A stretch of DNA of 64,000 bases, taken from Flagellimonas pacifica (lineage in GTDB: Bacteria; Bacteroidota; Bacteroidia; Flavobacteriales; Flavobacteriaceae). A model generated the notes under the pieces. It was not told where the DNA came from. It made no database searches and saw only the letters and a list, made by a program, of their open reading frames with translations. Of the stretch, positions 43,213-52,853 are shown one piece after another. Made by a program: the position numbers and the translations under genes. Location of the stretch: assembly GCF_900215465.1 (NCBI RefSeq), contig NZ_OBEH01000007.1, forward strand, positions 42,620 through 106,619. The letters run 5' to 3'. Each line of letters opens with the position of its first letter. Within the stretch, counting starts at the first letter, position 1.

Positions 43213-43605
43213 TCAGCTACCAAACATCAATAATATTCCAATAAACAAAAAAACAATCCATCCCGGATGTTTTCCTTTGGTGCCAATTAAGACTATTATT
43301 GAAGATATAAACATGGTGTATGCAGTAGAACTGATGATAAATTTCATGAACTCCGAATTTACCATGTGATAATCAACAGCTATACGCACTAAAAAAAAAC
43401 CAAAACACCAACCAAAAATTGAAGCCAAATGCCATGTGGCCCAAAGTATACGCAAATGCCTCACTTTTAGACTTGCACTTTTCTTTGAAGGCACAAGAGT
43501 ACCTTTAATTCTTTTGTCATTAAAAATCATGTATTCACCAAGAATTGAATGGATAATCCCAAGCAAAAAACACAATACACCGGCAATAAGGAAATAGATA
43601 TTCAT
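43213..43605 (-). CDS. Small four-helix membrane protein
   Basis: A 130-aa integral membrane protein with four hydrophobic segments (about 2-22, 50-70, 82-104, 110-128). IHSILGEYMIF near the N-terminus and LRILWATWHLASIFGW carry His residues inside or near helices, which could bind heme or metal. I cannot name the family. Its ATG follows directly on the stop codon of the split-barrel gene, so they form a unit. Confidence 0.65.
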   Translation of the reverse strand: MNIYFLIAGVLCFLLGIIHSILGEYMIFNDKRIKGTLVPSKKSASLKVRHLRILWATWHLASIFGWCFGFFLVRIAVDYHMVNSEFMKFIISSTAYTMFISSIIVLIGTKGKHPGWIVFLFIGILLMFGS

Positions 43606-44085
43606 TTATTTGGTCATTTTACCTAGATTGATTTTTTCAACGCTTTTAAAACTTACTTCTCTTACAAACTCCATATTCCCCCAGAGATAGGTGTTCCCTT
43701 TTAACCCTTTGGTCATCTTCATTCTTCTGTTAAGGCGTGCGAGTTCCTTTTTTGAGGCTTTCCTTTTTTGTCCCAATTCTCCATATAATTTGATTGCAGG
43801 TGTTGTTGAAAATCTTTCTTTAAACAATGCTCTAATCCAAAACCAACGATTACTATTCACACTTAAAACACATATGTTTTTATTGTTCTTTACATGAATC
43901 GGAAGCTTTGAAGGGAATTTTTCAAAATAAAATCCAGTCTGGTCATCATTTAAAAACAGGGACCCTATTGGTGTTACCGTTGGATTATTATTTGCATCTA
44001 CCGATGCAATTGATACATGAAAATTCGATTTAAAACTTTTATTGAAATGCTGCCTGATAGCATTCCAATCCGTACTAATATTCAT
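43606..44085 (-). CDS. Pyridoxamine-phosphate-oxidase family protein
   Basis: A 159-aa split-barrel protein. NFHVSIASVDANNNPTVTPI is the typical FMN-side strand pair, and CVLSVNSNRWFWIRAL and IKLYGELG continue the barrel. It is smaller and clearly different from the 220-aa relative at 37999-38661. No signal peptide. It touches the small membrane protein downstream, suggesting a soluble flavin/heme protein working with a membrane partner. Specific reaction unknown. Confidence 0.75.
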   Translation of the reverse strand: MNISTDWNAIRQHFNKSFKSNFHVSIASVDANNNPTVTPIGSLFLNDDQTGFYFEKFPSKLPIHVKNNKNICVLSVNSNRWFWIRALFKERFSTTPAIKLYGELGQKRKASKKELARLNRRMKMTKGLKGNTYLWGNMEFVREVSFKSVEKINLGKMTK

Positions 44086-44727
44086 CTATTTTTTATTAAC
44101 TATTATTCTACTCATTTAACCGGTCAATGCAGTGGCAGAAAGATTCTATATTCTGAAACAAAGACATGTCTATCACCTGAGTAAGATCAATACTGTTGTT
44201 TCAATATCCATAATTAGACAAAAAAGCTCAAAAGCGGACTAAATATCTCAAATGAATATAATTTTTAGGCTATATCCCGGTCATTCGAAAAAAGAAAAAC
44301 ATCTACAATGTTTAAGGTAAACACCTCAAAATTTGGTATTAGACGTGTATTTTAACATATTATGCAAAAAAAGTATCAGAATATGTTTAACTTCTTGTAG
44401 AAAGCCATTATATACTAAAGTATATTAGTTTCCTCTAAATAACCAACCCTTCTTTCTAAAAATAGGATTAAGGGACTTAAAACCAATAACAACCAAACCA
44501 ACCAATCAAAAGGTGGATTTTAGACCATAAGATCACTTCATTTTTGTTAACAACAACATGAAGTGATCTTTAAATCCATTTTCAGATATAAATTGTACGG
44601 ACAGAAAGACTCTTCATACTTATGTACAAACGTAATAGCAAAACTAGGTTGGTTTAATCTAAAATTTCATTTTAGACTCAGAACTTTTTAATTCTAGTTT
44701 AGTTCAATTTTTTTACGCCAAACTTTT
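44086..44727. other. Divergent intergenic region with hairpin
   Basis: 642 nt of AT-rich DNA between the minus-strand flavin protein and the plus-strand glycosidase operon. No coding content was seen. It contains the long hairpin at 44529-44570 and presumably the operon promoter, which I could not place exactly. Confidence 0.5.
44529..44570. promoter_or_regulatory. Perfect 13-bp inverted repeat before glycosidase operon
   Basis: AAGATCACTTCAT (44529-44541) and ATGAAGTGATCTT (44558-44570) are perfectly complementary, with outer GGATTT/AAATCC pairs extending it. It lies 158 nt upstream of the first glycosidase. As RNA it would be a strong hairpin, so a terminator or a 5'-leader structure is possible; as DNA, a regulator site. 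No long T-tract follows directly. Confidence 0.5.
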
Positions 44728-47550
44728 ATGACCATCATCAAACACCTTTCCATTCCACTTATTATTATTTTACTTCATTGCAATATGCCGGTTGTATCAG
44801 CTCAAACAGATTGGCTAATTAACAATTCATCATACAACGCCGAAGTAAAACATGTTGGCAATGAGCTTGAAATGACCAATGGGATTATTAAACGTGTTTT
44901 TCGCATAACTCCTAATGCCGCCACAGTAAGTTTAGACAATTTAGTTACTGGTGAATCCCTCCTTCGTGGCATTAAACCAGAGGCAATCATCAAAATAGAT
45001 GGTATCAATTACGAAATAGGTGGATTAAAAGGACAGCCCAACTATGCATTTCTTAAACCAGAATGGTTGAATTCTTTAAAGGGAGATGCTTCTTCCATGC
45101 AATATATTGGGCATGAAATTAGTGAGCCAGAAGCTCCCTTTCAATGGAAGCGGGTAAGGGATTACGCCAAAGACTCCCAATGGCCTCCCAAAGGGGTTCA
45201 TCTACGCATGGATTATATTATGCCAGAACCTCAAGACTTATTGGGTGGAAAGGCTTTGCTCCCAAGTTCGTATGGTAGAAAGATTCTTTACAAGACAGAT
45301 TTCAACACCCTTGATGATTCCTGGAAAACTATATATTCCAAGGTGCATGAGCGCTCATCATTTCAAAATGAAGGCAAGGTAGGAGAAATCTACACCCCTA
45401 TAAACACTGCTGTTTACATTGAGAAAAAGTTGGATACAAATGCCAAAATTATTGAAGCAACTTTCAATATAGGAACAGACAAGAGCAAGAATTATGGGCC
45501 AGGAATTACTTTGGTCTGGCCTAAAAAAACAATCAAATTCTATCTTCGACCTGGTGGAAATACATATGATGATGGCGTACCCATGTTCGGTCTTTGGGAT
45601 GGGCATAAGGAAAATAAAGCTGCAGGTGGGCGTCAAGTATTGGATATGACCAAACCCTGGACGCTTCGTTATCGTATTACAGATCTAGGTGTTTTTTGCG
45701 AAGCCAAGCCACAAGATGGTGATTGGCGTACCATTGAAGAGCTAAAACCTTTCGATACCATGCCCTCCCATGTACGTATTGGTAAAACCAATGGTAAAGG
45801 AGAAGGTAATGACAGTGAAACAAAATTTGGCGAACTGGTTAGAATGCAGGTTATGAACTATACTACCTATGGTAATCTCCACAAAAACGTCGGAATGGGA
45901 TTCACTAAGGAAGATATTACGTTATCAGTTCATTATGAACTGTATGACGGCATTCCTGTAATGGCCAAGTGGATTACTTTAATGAACAACAGTGGAAGAA
46001 ACATAACAGTCAATAAATTTACCAGTGAAATTATTGCTGCTGTTGAATACGGTTCGGCCGTGGAAACACGTGAATTCAATGTTGCTCCACCTAACATTCA
46101 TGTAGAAACCGATTATGCTTTTTCAAGTTTCAATGTAGAAGATGCCAACCATCATACAGTGCATTGGCTACCTGACCCAGACTACCATACACAGGTCAAC
46201 TATCTCAGAATTACGCCATGCCTACTTAATGTAGGTCCAGAAATTGGTCCAAACAAAACCATAGGACCAGGCAAAACTTTTAAAACCTTTCGCACTTTTG
46301 TAATGCCTTATGATAGTTATGATAGGGAACGACAAGGAATGGCCTTACGGAAAATGTACCGTACCCTTGCTCCATGGACCACTGAGAATCCCCTTATGAT
46401 GCATGCTCGATTTGCAGATTGGGAAAGGGTGAAAAGCGCTATTGACCAAGCAGCAGAAGCAGGGTTTGAAATGGTGATACTGACCTTTGGAAGTGGATTC
46501 AATATTGAAGATGATAGCAAACAATATTTGGCTAAAATGAAAAAATATGCCGATTACGCTAAAAGTAAAGGTATAGAAATAGGCGGGTACTCTCTATTGG
46601 CCTCTCGTAGAATTGGTGATGGACATGATGTAGTTATGCCCCCTGGACAACGTCCAACTTTTGGAAACTCACCATGTATTGAAAGCCAGTGGGGACAGAA
46701 TTATTTTAAAAAATTGTATAATTTCTATGAAAAAACGGGCTTTACCTTGCTTGAACATGATGGCTCCTATCCCGGAGATGTATGCACGTCACAAAATCAT
46801 CCTGGGCATAAAGGCCTAGAAGATTCGCAATGGGAACAATATGAGACCATTTCACAATTCTACCAATGGTGTCGTGCAAATGGAATTTACCTCAATATAC
46901 CAGATTATTATTATATGGCAGGAGGCAATAAATGTGGTATGGGATATAGAGAAGTCAACTGGAGTCTACCCCGTAAACAACAACTTATACATACAAGACA
47001 GAATATTTACGATGGTGCATGGCAAAAAACACCTTCCATGGGGTGGATGTTTGTTCCGCTTACCGAATATCATGGAGGTGGTGAAGCTGCCACTATTGAA
47101 CCCCTTAAAGATCATCTTCACCATTACGAGATGATGATGGTCAGTAATCTTGGCGGGGGTGTTCAAGCTTGTTACCGCGGCCCACGACTTTTTGATTCCA
47201 ATAAAACCAAATCCATGGTCACCAGAGTGGTCAATTGGTATAAAAAACACCGTGAAGTATTGGAGGGTGATATTATCCATCTACGTAGAGCTGACGGAAG
47301 GGATATTGATTACTGGTTGAGTGTTAACCCCAAAGGTGAAGAGAAAGGAATGTTGATGGTTTACAACCCAACCAATAAAACAATAACCAAGAACATTAAA
47401 GTACCCCTATATTATACAGGACTTACTGATGGAGCCAAGGTTCAAATAGAGGATGGTTCTATTAAAAACTATACCTTAAACAGAGATTACTCCATAAAAA
47501 TAGAAGTAACAGTACAGTCTAACAGTTATACCTGGGTGGTTATTAAGTAA
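44728..47550 (+). CDS. Large clan GH-D-like glycoside hydrolase
   Basis: A 940-aa exported protein (signal peptide 1-25, ending VVSA). The N-terminal part is a beta-supersandwich broken at about 185-385 by a lectin-like jelly-roll (KTDFNTLDDSWKTIYSKV ... PWTLRYRITDLGVFCEAKPQ). The barrel from about 545 has LMMHARFADWERV, GFEMVILTFGSGF, the likely nucleophile D678 in LLEHDGSYPGD, and a TRQNIYDGAWQKTP region. This resembles alpha-galactosidase-type GH36/clan GH-D enzymes but lacks the usual GH36 KWDMNR motif. I would call it a distant GH36-like or a new family; substrate unknown. First gene of a plus-strand operon with GH20, GH16 and GH5-like lipoproteins. Confidence 0.72.
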   Translation: MTIIKHLSIPLIIILLHCNMPVVSAQTDWLINNSSYNAEVKHVGNELEMTNGIIKRVFRITPNAATVSLDNLVTGESLLRGIKPEAIIKIDGINYEIGGLKGQPNYAFLKPEWLNSLKGDASSMQYIGHEISEPEAPFQWKRVRDYAKDSQWPPKGVHLRMDYIMPEPQDLLGGKALLPSSYGRKILYKTDFNTLDDSWKTIYSKVHERSSFQNEGKVGEIYTPINTAVYIEKKLDTNAKIIEATFNIGTDKSKNYGPGITLVWPKKTIKFYLRPGGNTYDDGVPMFGLWDGHKENKAAGGRQVLDMTKPWTLRYRITDLGVFCEAKPQDGDWRTIEELKPFDTMPSHVRIGKTNGKGEGNDSETKFGELVRMQVMNYTTYGNLHKNVGMGFTKEDITLSVHYELYDGIPVMAKWITLMNNSGRNITVNKFTSEIIAAVEYGSAVETREFNVAPPNIHVETDYAFSSFNVEDANHHTVHWLPDPDYHTQVNYLRITPCLLNVGPEIGPNKTIGPGKTFKTFRTFVMPYDSYDRERQGMALRKMYRTLAPWTTENPLMMHARFADWERVKSAIDQAAEAGFEMVILTFGSGFNIEDDSKQYLAKMKKYADYAKSKGIEIGGYSLLASRRIGDGHDVVMPPGQRPTFGNSPCIESQWGQNYFKKLYNFYEKTGFTLLEHDGSYPGDVCTSQNHPGHKGLEDSQWEQYETISQFYQWCRANGIYLNIPDYYYMAGGNKCGMGYREVNWSLPRKQQLIHTRQNIYDGAWQKTPSMGWMFVPLTEYHGGGEAATIEPLKDHLHHYEMMMVSNLGGGVQACYRGPRLFDSNKTKSMVTRVVNWYKKHREVLEGDIIHLRRADGRDIDYWLSVNPKGEEKGMLMVYNPTNKTITKNIKVPLYYTGLTDGAKVQIEDGSIKNYTLNRDYSIKIEVTVQSNSYTWVVIK

Positions 47551-47677
47551 TATCTATTTGATAAACAAACTGAGTAAAAAATGTGTGCGGCAAAACAATA
47601 TGTGTTATCGTACACATAAATATCTTGCTTTTTTATATCTTGTCAAAAATGCTATGCGATTACAAAAACCAAATTAT

Positions 47678-49774
47678 ATGAAAACACTAAAAACAACATT
47701 ATCCCTTCTTTTGGTTGTTATTTTAAACTCATGTGCCTCAGAGGAAAAAATTATGGGAGATTATCAACTCCTCCCCTCACCGCAAACTTTTGAAATCTCT
47801 GGGATAAGTAATTTAAAATTATCTCAGCTAAAATTTGGTTTCTCTGCCAAAGAACAAGATTTCCCACCCTTAGGTGCCATTTTAAAACATCTTCAAAAAA
47901 CAGATTCCGAATCTGAGGCGCAAATAATCTACAAGATTGATGAAAATTTGGATCTGCCAGCTGAAGGTTACCTTTTAGAAATTCAAAACAATCAGATAAC
48001 TCTTATTGGCAAAGATCAAGCTGGATTGTTTTATGCCTTCAAAACTCTGGAACAACTGTCAATTGATGCTCAAGAACAAGATGTTTATCTTCCAAGATGT
48101 AAAATTGAAGATTTTCCTTTGCTTTCATACCGTTCTGTTCATTTAGATATAAAACATCATTTAGAAAAAACTGATTATTATTATAAACTCATAGACAAAC
48201 TGGCCAGCTATAAAGTCAACGCAATTATTGCTGAAGTAGAGGATAAAATCCAGTTTGAGCGCCACCCAAAAATTGCCTCCTCTGACGCTCTGAGTAAGGA
48301 GGAATGGAAAAAACTTTCTAATTATGCGAAAGAACGAAACATAGAGATCAGTCCTCTCATGCAAGGTTTGGGCCATTCTTCATTCGTGCTCAAACATGAA
48401 GAATACAAGCATCTTCGTGATGATCCGGGAAGTGATTGGGCTTACAATCCTTTAGATCCCGAAACCTATAAATTACAGTTTGACCTTTACGAGGAAGCCA
48501 TCGAGGCCACACCTAATGGAAAGTACCTGCATATTGGAGGAGATGAAGTACACACAACTGGTCGTGGTAGTGGGCAATCTGCTCTTGAACTCCAATTACA
48601 ATGGCTTAGCAAAGTATGCAAATTTGCAGAAGAGCATGACCGAATCCCTATATTTTGGGATGACATGCCCTTGAAGCAGGCAGATGTTTATGATCCTATG
48701 TTCAATACAGAAATCAGCAAACAAGAGGTAGACAAAATTTGGGAAGAGAATGAACACAAATTGGTCGATTTTTTAGATCAGTTTCCCAAAAATTGTATTT
48801 ACATGAGATGGAATTATCATTCTCCAGAAACGTATGGCAACAGTAAGGCCATGAATTGGTTTAGAAGTCATGGTTTTGAAGTAATGGGTGCCACTGCTGG
48901 GCAAACTAGATGGGTACTAATGCCGCAAAGAGAAAGTAATATCGATAATATCAAATCTTTTGCTTTATCATCCATTGAGAGTGGCCTAAATGGGCTTTTA
49001 TTAACGCTTTGGGATGACGATTCTCCTCATTTTGAACTTTATATGCGAGGTATATTGGCGTTTGCCGAATATACTTGGGCTGGAGATAAACTAAGCAAAG
49101 AAGAAGTGAAATCCGCTTATCGCCATAGGGAATATTCAAGTTCATTGTCTGACGACCAATATGCATTTATTGATGGGTTGGAAGCCCCTGTTGCACAATG
49201 GAAAAATCTTTTATTGGAAGGAAACAGCAGAAATTATTTGATGGGTAATCCAAATGCAAAGGAAAAGTCAGTCATTGAATTACCTGATTCAAAAAATCCA
49301 GGAAAATGGTCTAAAAAATATGCAGATAGAGTTAAAATTGCTAAAGAAACGGTTGCCAAATCAGATACTATAGCAGCAAAAATTGCTCAAATGAAAAACT
49401 TGGCCAAACGGAATACATACAATCTAGAGGTCTACGAACAAGTAAATAAATTGGTGAGCTTCAGCAATAAGGCCATTCTGCAATTAAATCATTTTGATCT
49501 TGCCTCCAATAACATTGAAAGAAAACAAGCACTTGGAGAGTTGACAAAACTGAACGAACAATTCTCAAAACTTAGAAGTGAATTTGAATCTGTTTATGGT
49601 AAGACCAGAATCCTGAACAAGCCTGACAATTATATCCTAGATCAAGATCATCATGTGCATTTGGCCAACCAATCGCTATCTTTTGACTGGCAGTTTTATG
49701 CTGAAATCCTATTCTTGAAAAAACTGGAAGAAACCATTAACCATGAAACTATTTCTATCGATTTTAAAGATTAA
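47678..49774 (+). CDS. GH20 beta-N-acetylhexosaminidase-like lipoprotein
   Basis: A 698-aa lipoprotein. I start at the ATG at 47678, which gives a signal peptide with lipobox LNSC (C19); an in-frame ATG at 47558 would add 40 residues and hide it. A GH20b-type N-terminal domain (about 30-145) precedes the barrel. The catalytic pair is D289-E290 in HIGGDEVH, with HLDIKHHLEK and LLLTLWDDDSP as further family elements. A ~200-aa helical C-terminal region is longer than usual. GH20 enzymes use substrate-assisted catalysis on GlcNAc or GalNAc; here the trailing residues of the motif are not fully standard, so specificity is open. The stop lies inside the GH16 gene (32-nt overlap). Confidence 0.87.
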   Translation: MKTLKTTLSLLLVVILNSCASEEKIMGDYQLLPSPQTFEISGISNLKLSQLKFGFSAKEQDFPPLGAILKHLQKTDSESEAQIIYKIDENLDLPAEGYLLEIQNNQITLIGKDQAGLFYAFKTLEQLSIDAQEQDVYLPRCKIEDFPLLSYRSVHLDIKHHLEKTDYYYKLIDKLASYKVNAIIAEVEDKIQFERHPKIASSDALSKEEWKKLSNYAKERNIEISPLMQGLGHSSFVLKHEEYKHLRDDPGSDWAYNPLDPETYKLQFDLYEEAIEATPNGKYLHIGGDEVHTTGRGSGQSALELQLQWLSKVCKFAEEHDRIPIFWDDMPLKQADVYDPMFNTEISKQEVDKIWEENEHKLVDFLDQFPKNCIYMRWNYHSPETYGNSKAMNWFRSHGFEVMGATAGQTRWVLMPQRESNIDNIKSFALSSIESGLNGLLLTLWDDDSPHFELYMRGILAFAEYTWAGDKLSKEEVKSAYRHREYSSSLSDDQYAFIDGLEAPVAQWKNLLLEGNSRNYLMGNPNAKEKSVIELPDSKNPGKWSKKYADRVKIAKETVAKSDTIAAKIAQMKNLAKRNTYNLEVYEQVNKLVSFSNKAILQLNHFDLASNNIERKQALGELTKLNEQFSKLRSEFESVYGKTRILNKPDNYILDQDHHVHLANQSLSFDWQFYAEILFLKKLEETINHETISIDFKD

Positions 49775-50609
49775 ACCAGAGCTACCAACAAGAAGAGGGT
49801 TTCTTATTGTGCTGTTTTCTCTTTTTCTATTAAACCTTGCTTGCGGCCCCAATAAACGAACAAGCTCAAACAAGGACATTTCCGAGCACTACAACAAGAC
49901 ATGGAAAATAGTATGGGAAGACCATTTTAACACCTCTGTGCTCGACCCCAGCAAATGGACAAAGATTCCCCAAGGAAAAGCGGACTGGAACAACCAAATG
50001 ACTGATAAAGACGAACGCTGTTTTGATTGGCAGGATGGAAAGCTCCATTTAATTGGGATTAAAAACACGGATACATTGGTAGATTCCAGGCCCTATCTTA
50101 CAGGAGGAATTTACACCAAAGGGAAATTTGCGTTTCAATATGGTAAAATTGAAATACGGGCCAAAATTGAATCCGCAAAAGGAGCTTGGCCGGCCATTTG
50201 GATGCTTTCCGAAGAAAACAGATATGGTGCTTATCCCAGAAATGGTGAAATTGATATTATGGAGCACCTTAACTTTGATAATATTATCTATCAAACTACT
50301 CACTCTTATTATACTTTAGAATTAAAACAAAAGGATAATCCTCAATATTATGGCACAACGGCTATAAATACTGATCAATTCAACACCTTTGGATTGGAAT
50401 GGTATCCTGACAAACTTGTCTACACTTTAAACGGTAAACCTACATTTACCTACCCAAAAGTTGATGGGGTAGATTCATCTCAATGGCCTTTTGATCAACC
50501 TTTTTATATTTTAATAGATCAACAACTTGGAGGTTCATGGGTTGGCGATGTCGATCTTGAACAACTTCCCGTCAATATGATCATCGATTGGGTTAAAGTA
50601 AGTCAATAA
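49743..50609 (+). CDS. GH16 endo-beta-glucanase lipoprotein
   Basis: A 288-aa lipoprotein. Hydrophobic signal (20-33) with lipobox NLAC (C34) is preceded by a basic 20-residue stretch; the ATG overlaps the last 32 nt of the GH20 gene in another frame, and no internal Met gives a signal peptide. The catalytic motif ExDxxE is NGEIDIMEHL with E169, D171, E174, the laminarinase/GH16_3 form. GAWPAIWML and WYPDKLVYTLNG are further family blocks. Probably cleaves beta-1,3- or mixed-linkage glucan at the cell surface. Confidence 0.92.
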   Translation: MKLFLSILKIKPELPTRRGFLIVLFSLFLLNLACGPNKRTSSNKDISEHYNKTWKIVWEDHFNTSVLDPSKWTKIPQGKADWNNQMTDKDERCFDWQDGKLHLIGIKNTDTLVDSRPYLTGGIYTKGKFAFQYGKIEIRAKIESAKGAWPAIWMLSEENRYGAYPRNGEIDIMEHLNFDNIIYQTTHSYYTLELKQKDNPQYYGTTAINTDQFNTFGLEWYPDKLVYTLNGKPTFTYPKVDGVDSSQWPFDQPFYILIDQQLGGSWVGDVDLEQLPVNMIIDWVKVSQ

Positions 50610-50624
50610 AACAAACTTAAATAT

Positions 50625-51776
50625 ATGTACAGATACTTCTGGGTTATAATAATCTCTTTTTTGATTTTCTCCTGTAACGAAAAACAGAAAAAAAAATCAC
50701 TAAAAAATTCACTGCCGAAAGGTCAATGGACTGTAGAGCGTGCAAATAAGTGGTATAATGAGCTTGATTGGCTAGTTGGCTGTAATTTTGTACCCTCCAA
50801 TGCCATCAATCAGCTCGAAATGTGGCAAGAAGACACGTTTTCACCTGAACTTATAGACAAAGAATTGGGTTGGGCCGAAGATTTGGGCTTTAATACACTT
50901 CGTGTATTTCTACATTATCTGCCATGGAAAGAGGACAAAGCAGGTTTTTATGAAAGAGTAGACCAATTTTTAGAGATATGTAAGAAGCATAACATAAGGG
51001 TCATGCTTATCTTTTTTGATGATGTTTGGCACCCCAATCCTGTATCTGGTAAACAACCTGAACCTACCAAAGGTGTACACAACTCTGGTTGGGTTCAAAG
51101 TCCGGGTACTGCTATATTGAAGGATTTAGAATCACATGAAACCAGTTTGAAGGCCTATATACAGCAAACGATGGAACGATATGCACAAGATTCTAGGGTA
51201 CTCATTTGGGATTTGTACAATGAACCTGCAAATCCAAACCAGGCTAGTTATGGGGACATTGAGCTCGAAAACAAAGAACAGTTTTCATTAAAACTGCTAA
51301 AAATGGCATTTGCATGGGCGCGGGAAATCAATCCGAGTCAACCCATATGTTCAGATGTATGGAGGGCAGGAAGTTTGAATCTTGATAAAATAGATATCAT
51401 TGATAAGTTCTGTTATGAGAATTCTGATGTGATTAATTTCCATTCATACTATGGTCCTGAAACCACAGAAAAAATGGTAGAGCTGCTATCAGCTTCGGGC
51501 CGTCCGTTAATGTGCACAGAATATATGGCGCGTACCGCTGGTTCAACTTTTGAAACAATACTCCCTATTTTTAAAGAACATAAAGTGGCCGCTTACAATT
51601 GGGGACTGGTCAATGGCAAGAGCAACACCATTTATCCTTGGCACAGTTGGGAACATCCTTTTCCCAACGAACCTGAAATATGGTTCCATGATATTTTAAG
51701 GGAAGATGGAACTCCTTTTTCCAAGGAGGAAGTGCAGTTCATAAAAAATTCCATCGGACAAAAAAATCTCAATTAA
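50625..51776 (+). CDS. GH5-like clan GH-A lipoprotein
   Basis: A 383-aa lipoprotein (lipobox IFSC, C17). The (beta/alpha)8 barrel is complete: LGFNTLRVFLHYLPW, the acid/base E200 in WDLYNEP, INFHSYYG and the nucleophile E299 in MCTEYMA. Family proteins of this kind are annotated as cellulase-type GH5 or beta-glycanase; subfamily cannot be assigned by eye. Final gene of the plus-strand operon, 15 nt after GH16, followed by a terminator. A beta-glucan or beta-mannan/xylan substrate would fit. Confidence 0.85.
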   Translation: MYRYFWVIIISFLIFSCNEKQKKKSLKNSLPKGQWTVERANKWYNELDWLVGCNFVPSNAINQLEMWQEDTFSPELIDKELGWAEDLGFNTLRVFLHYLPWKEDKAGFYERVDQFLEICKKHNIRVMLIFFDDVWHPNPVSGKQPEPTKGVHNSGWVQSPGTAILKDLESHETSLKAYIQQTMERYAQDSRVLIWDLYNEPANPNQASYGDIELENKEQFSLKLLKMAFAWAREINPSQPICSDVWRAGSLNLDKIDIIDKFCYENSDVINFHSYYGPETTEKMVELLSASGRPLMCTEYMARTAGSTFETILPIFKEHKVAAYNWGLVNGKSNTIYPWHSWEHPFPNEPEIWFHDILREDGTPFSKEEVQFIKNSIGQKNLN

Positions 51777-51820
51777 TAGGTTATTTCTCGGGGACTTCAA
51801 ATAAAATGTTCTGGATAAAC

Positions 51821-51851
51821 AAAAAGGTTAGCTGAAACAGCTAACCTTTTT
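51821..51851 (+). terminator. Rho-independent terminator of glycosidase operon
   Basis: AAAAAGGTTAGCTG and CAGCTAACCTTTTT pair perfectly (14 bp) around AAA. It lies 45 nt after the GH5-like stop. Being A- and T-flanked on both sides, it may also stop the convergent gene at 52005. Confidence 0.93.
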
Positions 51852-52004
51852 ATACTAACTCAAACTGAAACTAAACTTATTAAGACTAATCTCTATCAAA
51901 AGTAAATACTCCTAAACTTAATCTCAAGTTATAATTATACCATTTTTGATACTTTTTTTGCCCTAATTAAAATATTTGAAAATATTTAGTTAAATAAAGA
52001 TTAA

Positions 52005-52619
52005 TTATTGCTGGATTCCACTTCTTAAAGAATCAATAATGACTTTTGCCTCTTTCAGTTCTTTACTTAATCGCTCATTTTCCTGAAGATGTTGCAAGCG
52101 TACTTGTTCCAGTTTTCGTTCGAACTCGTCCAAAGGGACATATTCAGGCTCTAAAAATGCATTCTTTAAAATGCTAAAAAGAGTAAATAAAAAGCTTATT
52201 GCAATAGCAGAGACAAGAAAGACAAGCAGTGTTTTCTCCTTTTGGTGTGAAGTTGAGTTCTTTTTCAGAAGTACTTTTTCGTCTTTTGACAACTTACGGT
52301 TCCCAGAAAGTTGATTCAAAAAAACATCCCATTTTTCTTCTTCCTTAACATGCATGTCCTTAAACCCTCCCTGTTCTATAAAAGGATAGGTTTTAGGTGT
52401 AGACGCCAACATAAAAATTTCGGCACCATTGCCCCCCATGACATCTAAAAGGGTAGAATCATATTCCCGAATCTCCCGAATTAATTTCTCCACAAAATGT
52501 AAACTGTAATTTGGTCGCAGAAATTCATCATACAGCACTTGAATCTCAAAATAATCCTTGCGCTCCAATGCATATTGTAAAAAACGATCCTTTAATTCGG
52601 CTTTAAAAAATTCGCCCAT
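52005..52619 (-). CDS. Unknown membrane protein with coiled coil
   Basis: A 204-aa protein without a recognised family. The N-terminal ~120 residues are charged and soluble (FFKAELKDRFLQYALERKDY), a single membrane helix spans about 130-151, and the tail (163-198) is heptad-like (LEQVRLQHLQENERLSKELK). The inner-membrane topology with coiled coil suggests an oligomeric or anchoring role. It stands between two convergent glycan operons, separate from both (235 nt to the GH17 gene). The 52620-52853 gap shows nothing else. Confidence 0.6.
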   Translation of the reverse strand: MGEFFKAELKDRFLQYALERKDYFEIQVLYDEFLRPNYSLHFVEKLIREIREYDSTLLDVMGGNGAEIFMLASTPKTYPFIEQGGFKDMHVKEEEKWDVFLNQLSGNRKLSKDEKVLLKKNSTSHQKEKTLLVFLVSAIAISFLFTLFSILKNAFLEPEYVPLDEFERKLEQVRLQHLQENERLSKELKEAKVIIDSLRSGIQQ

Positions 52620-52853
52620 TTCTCAGGTAAGAAAAAATAAAGTTTTGGTTTATTGGTCTTTCTTTACAAAGTTACTTTAAATGAGGTATGAAACGACAGT
52701 TGTTGGATAAAAGAATTTTTAAGTTATTGGAAAAAGAGATTCCACTTCCTTGTATTTTGTTGATATGAAAACGCAAAGGATTCTTTTTGCACGTTATCTA
52801 GTTGTTTTTGAATATTCCTAAAAATCTTTTTTTACTTTTTGGAATACTCCCTG

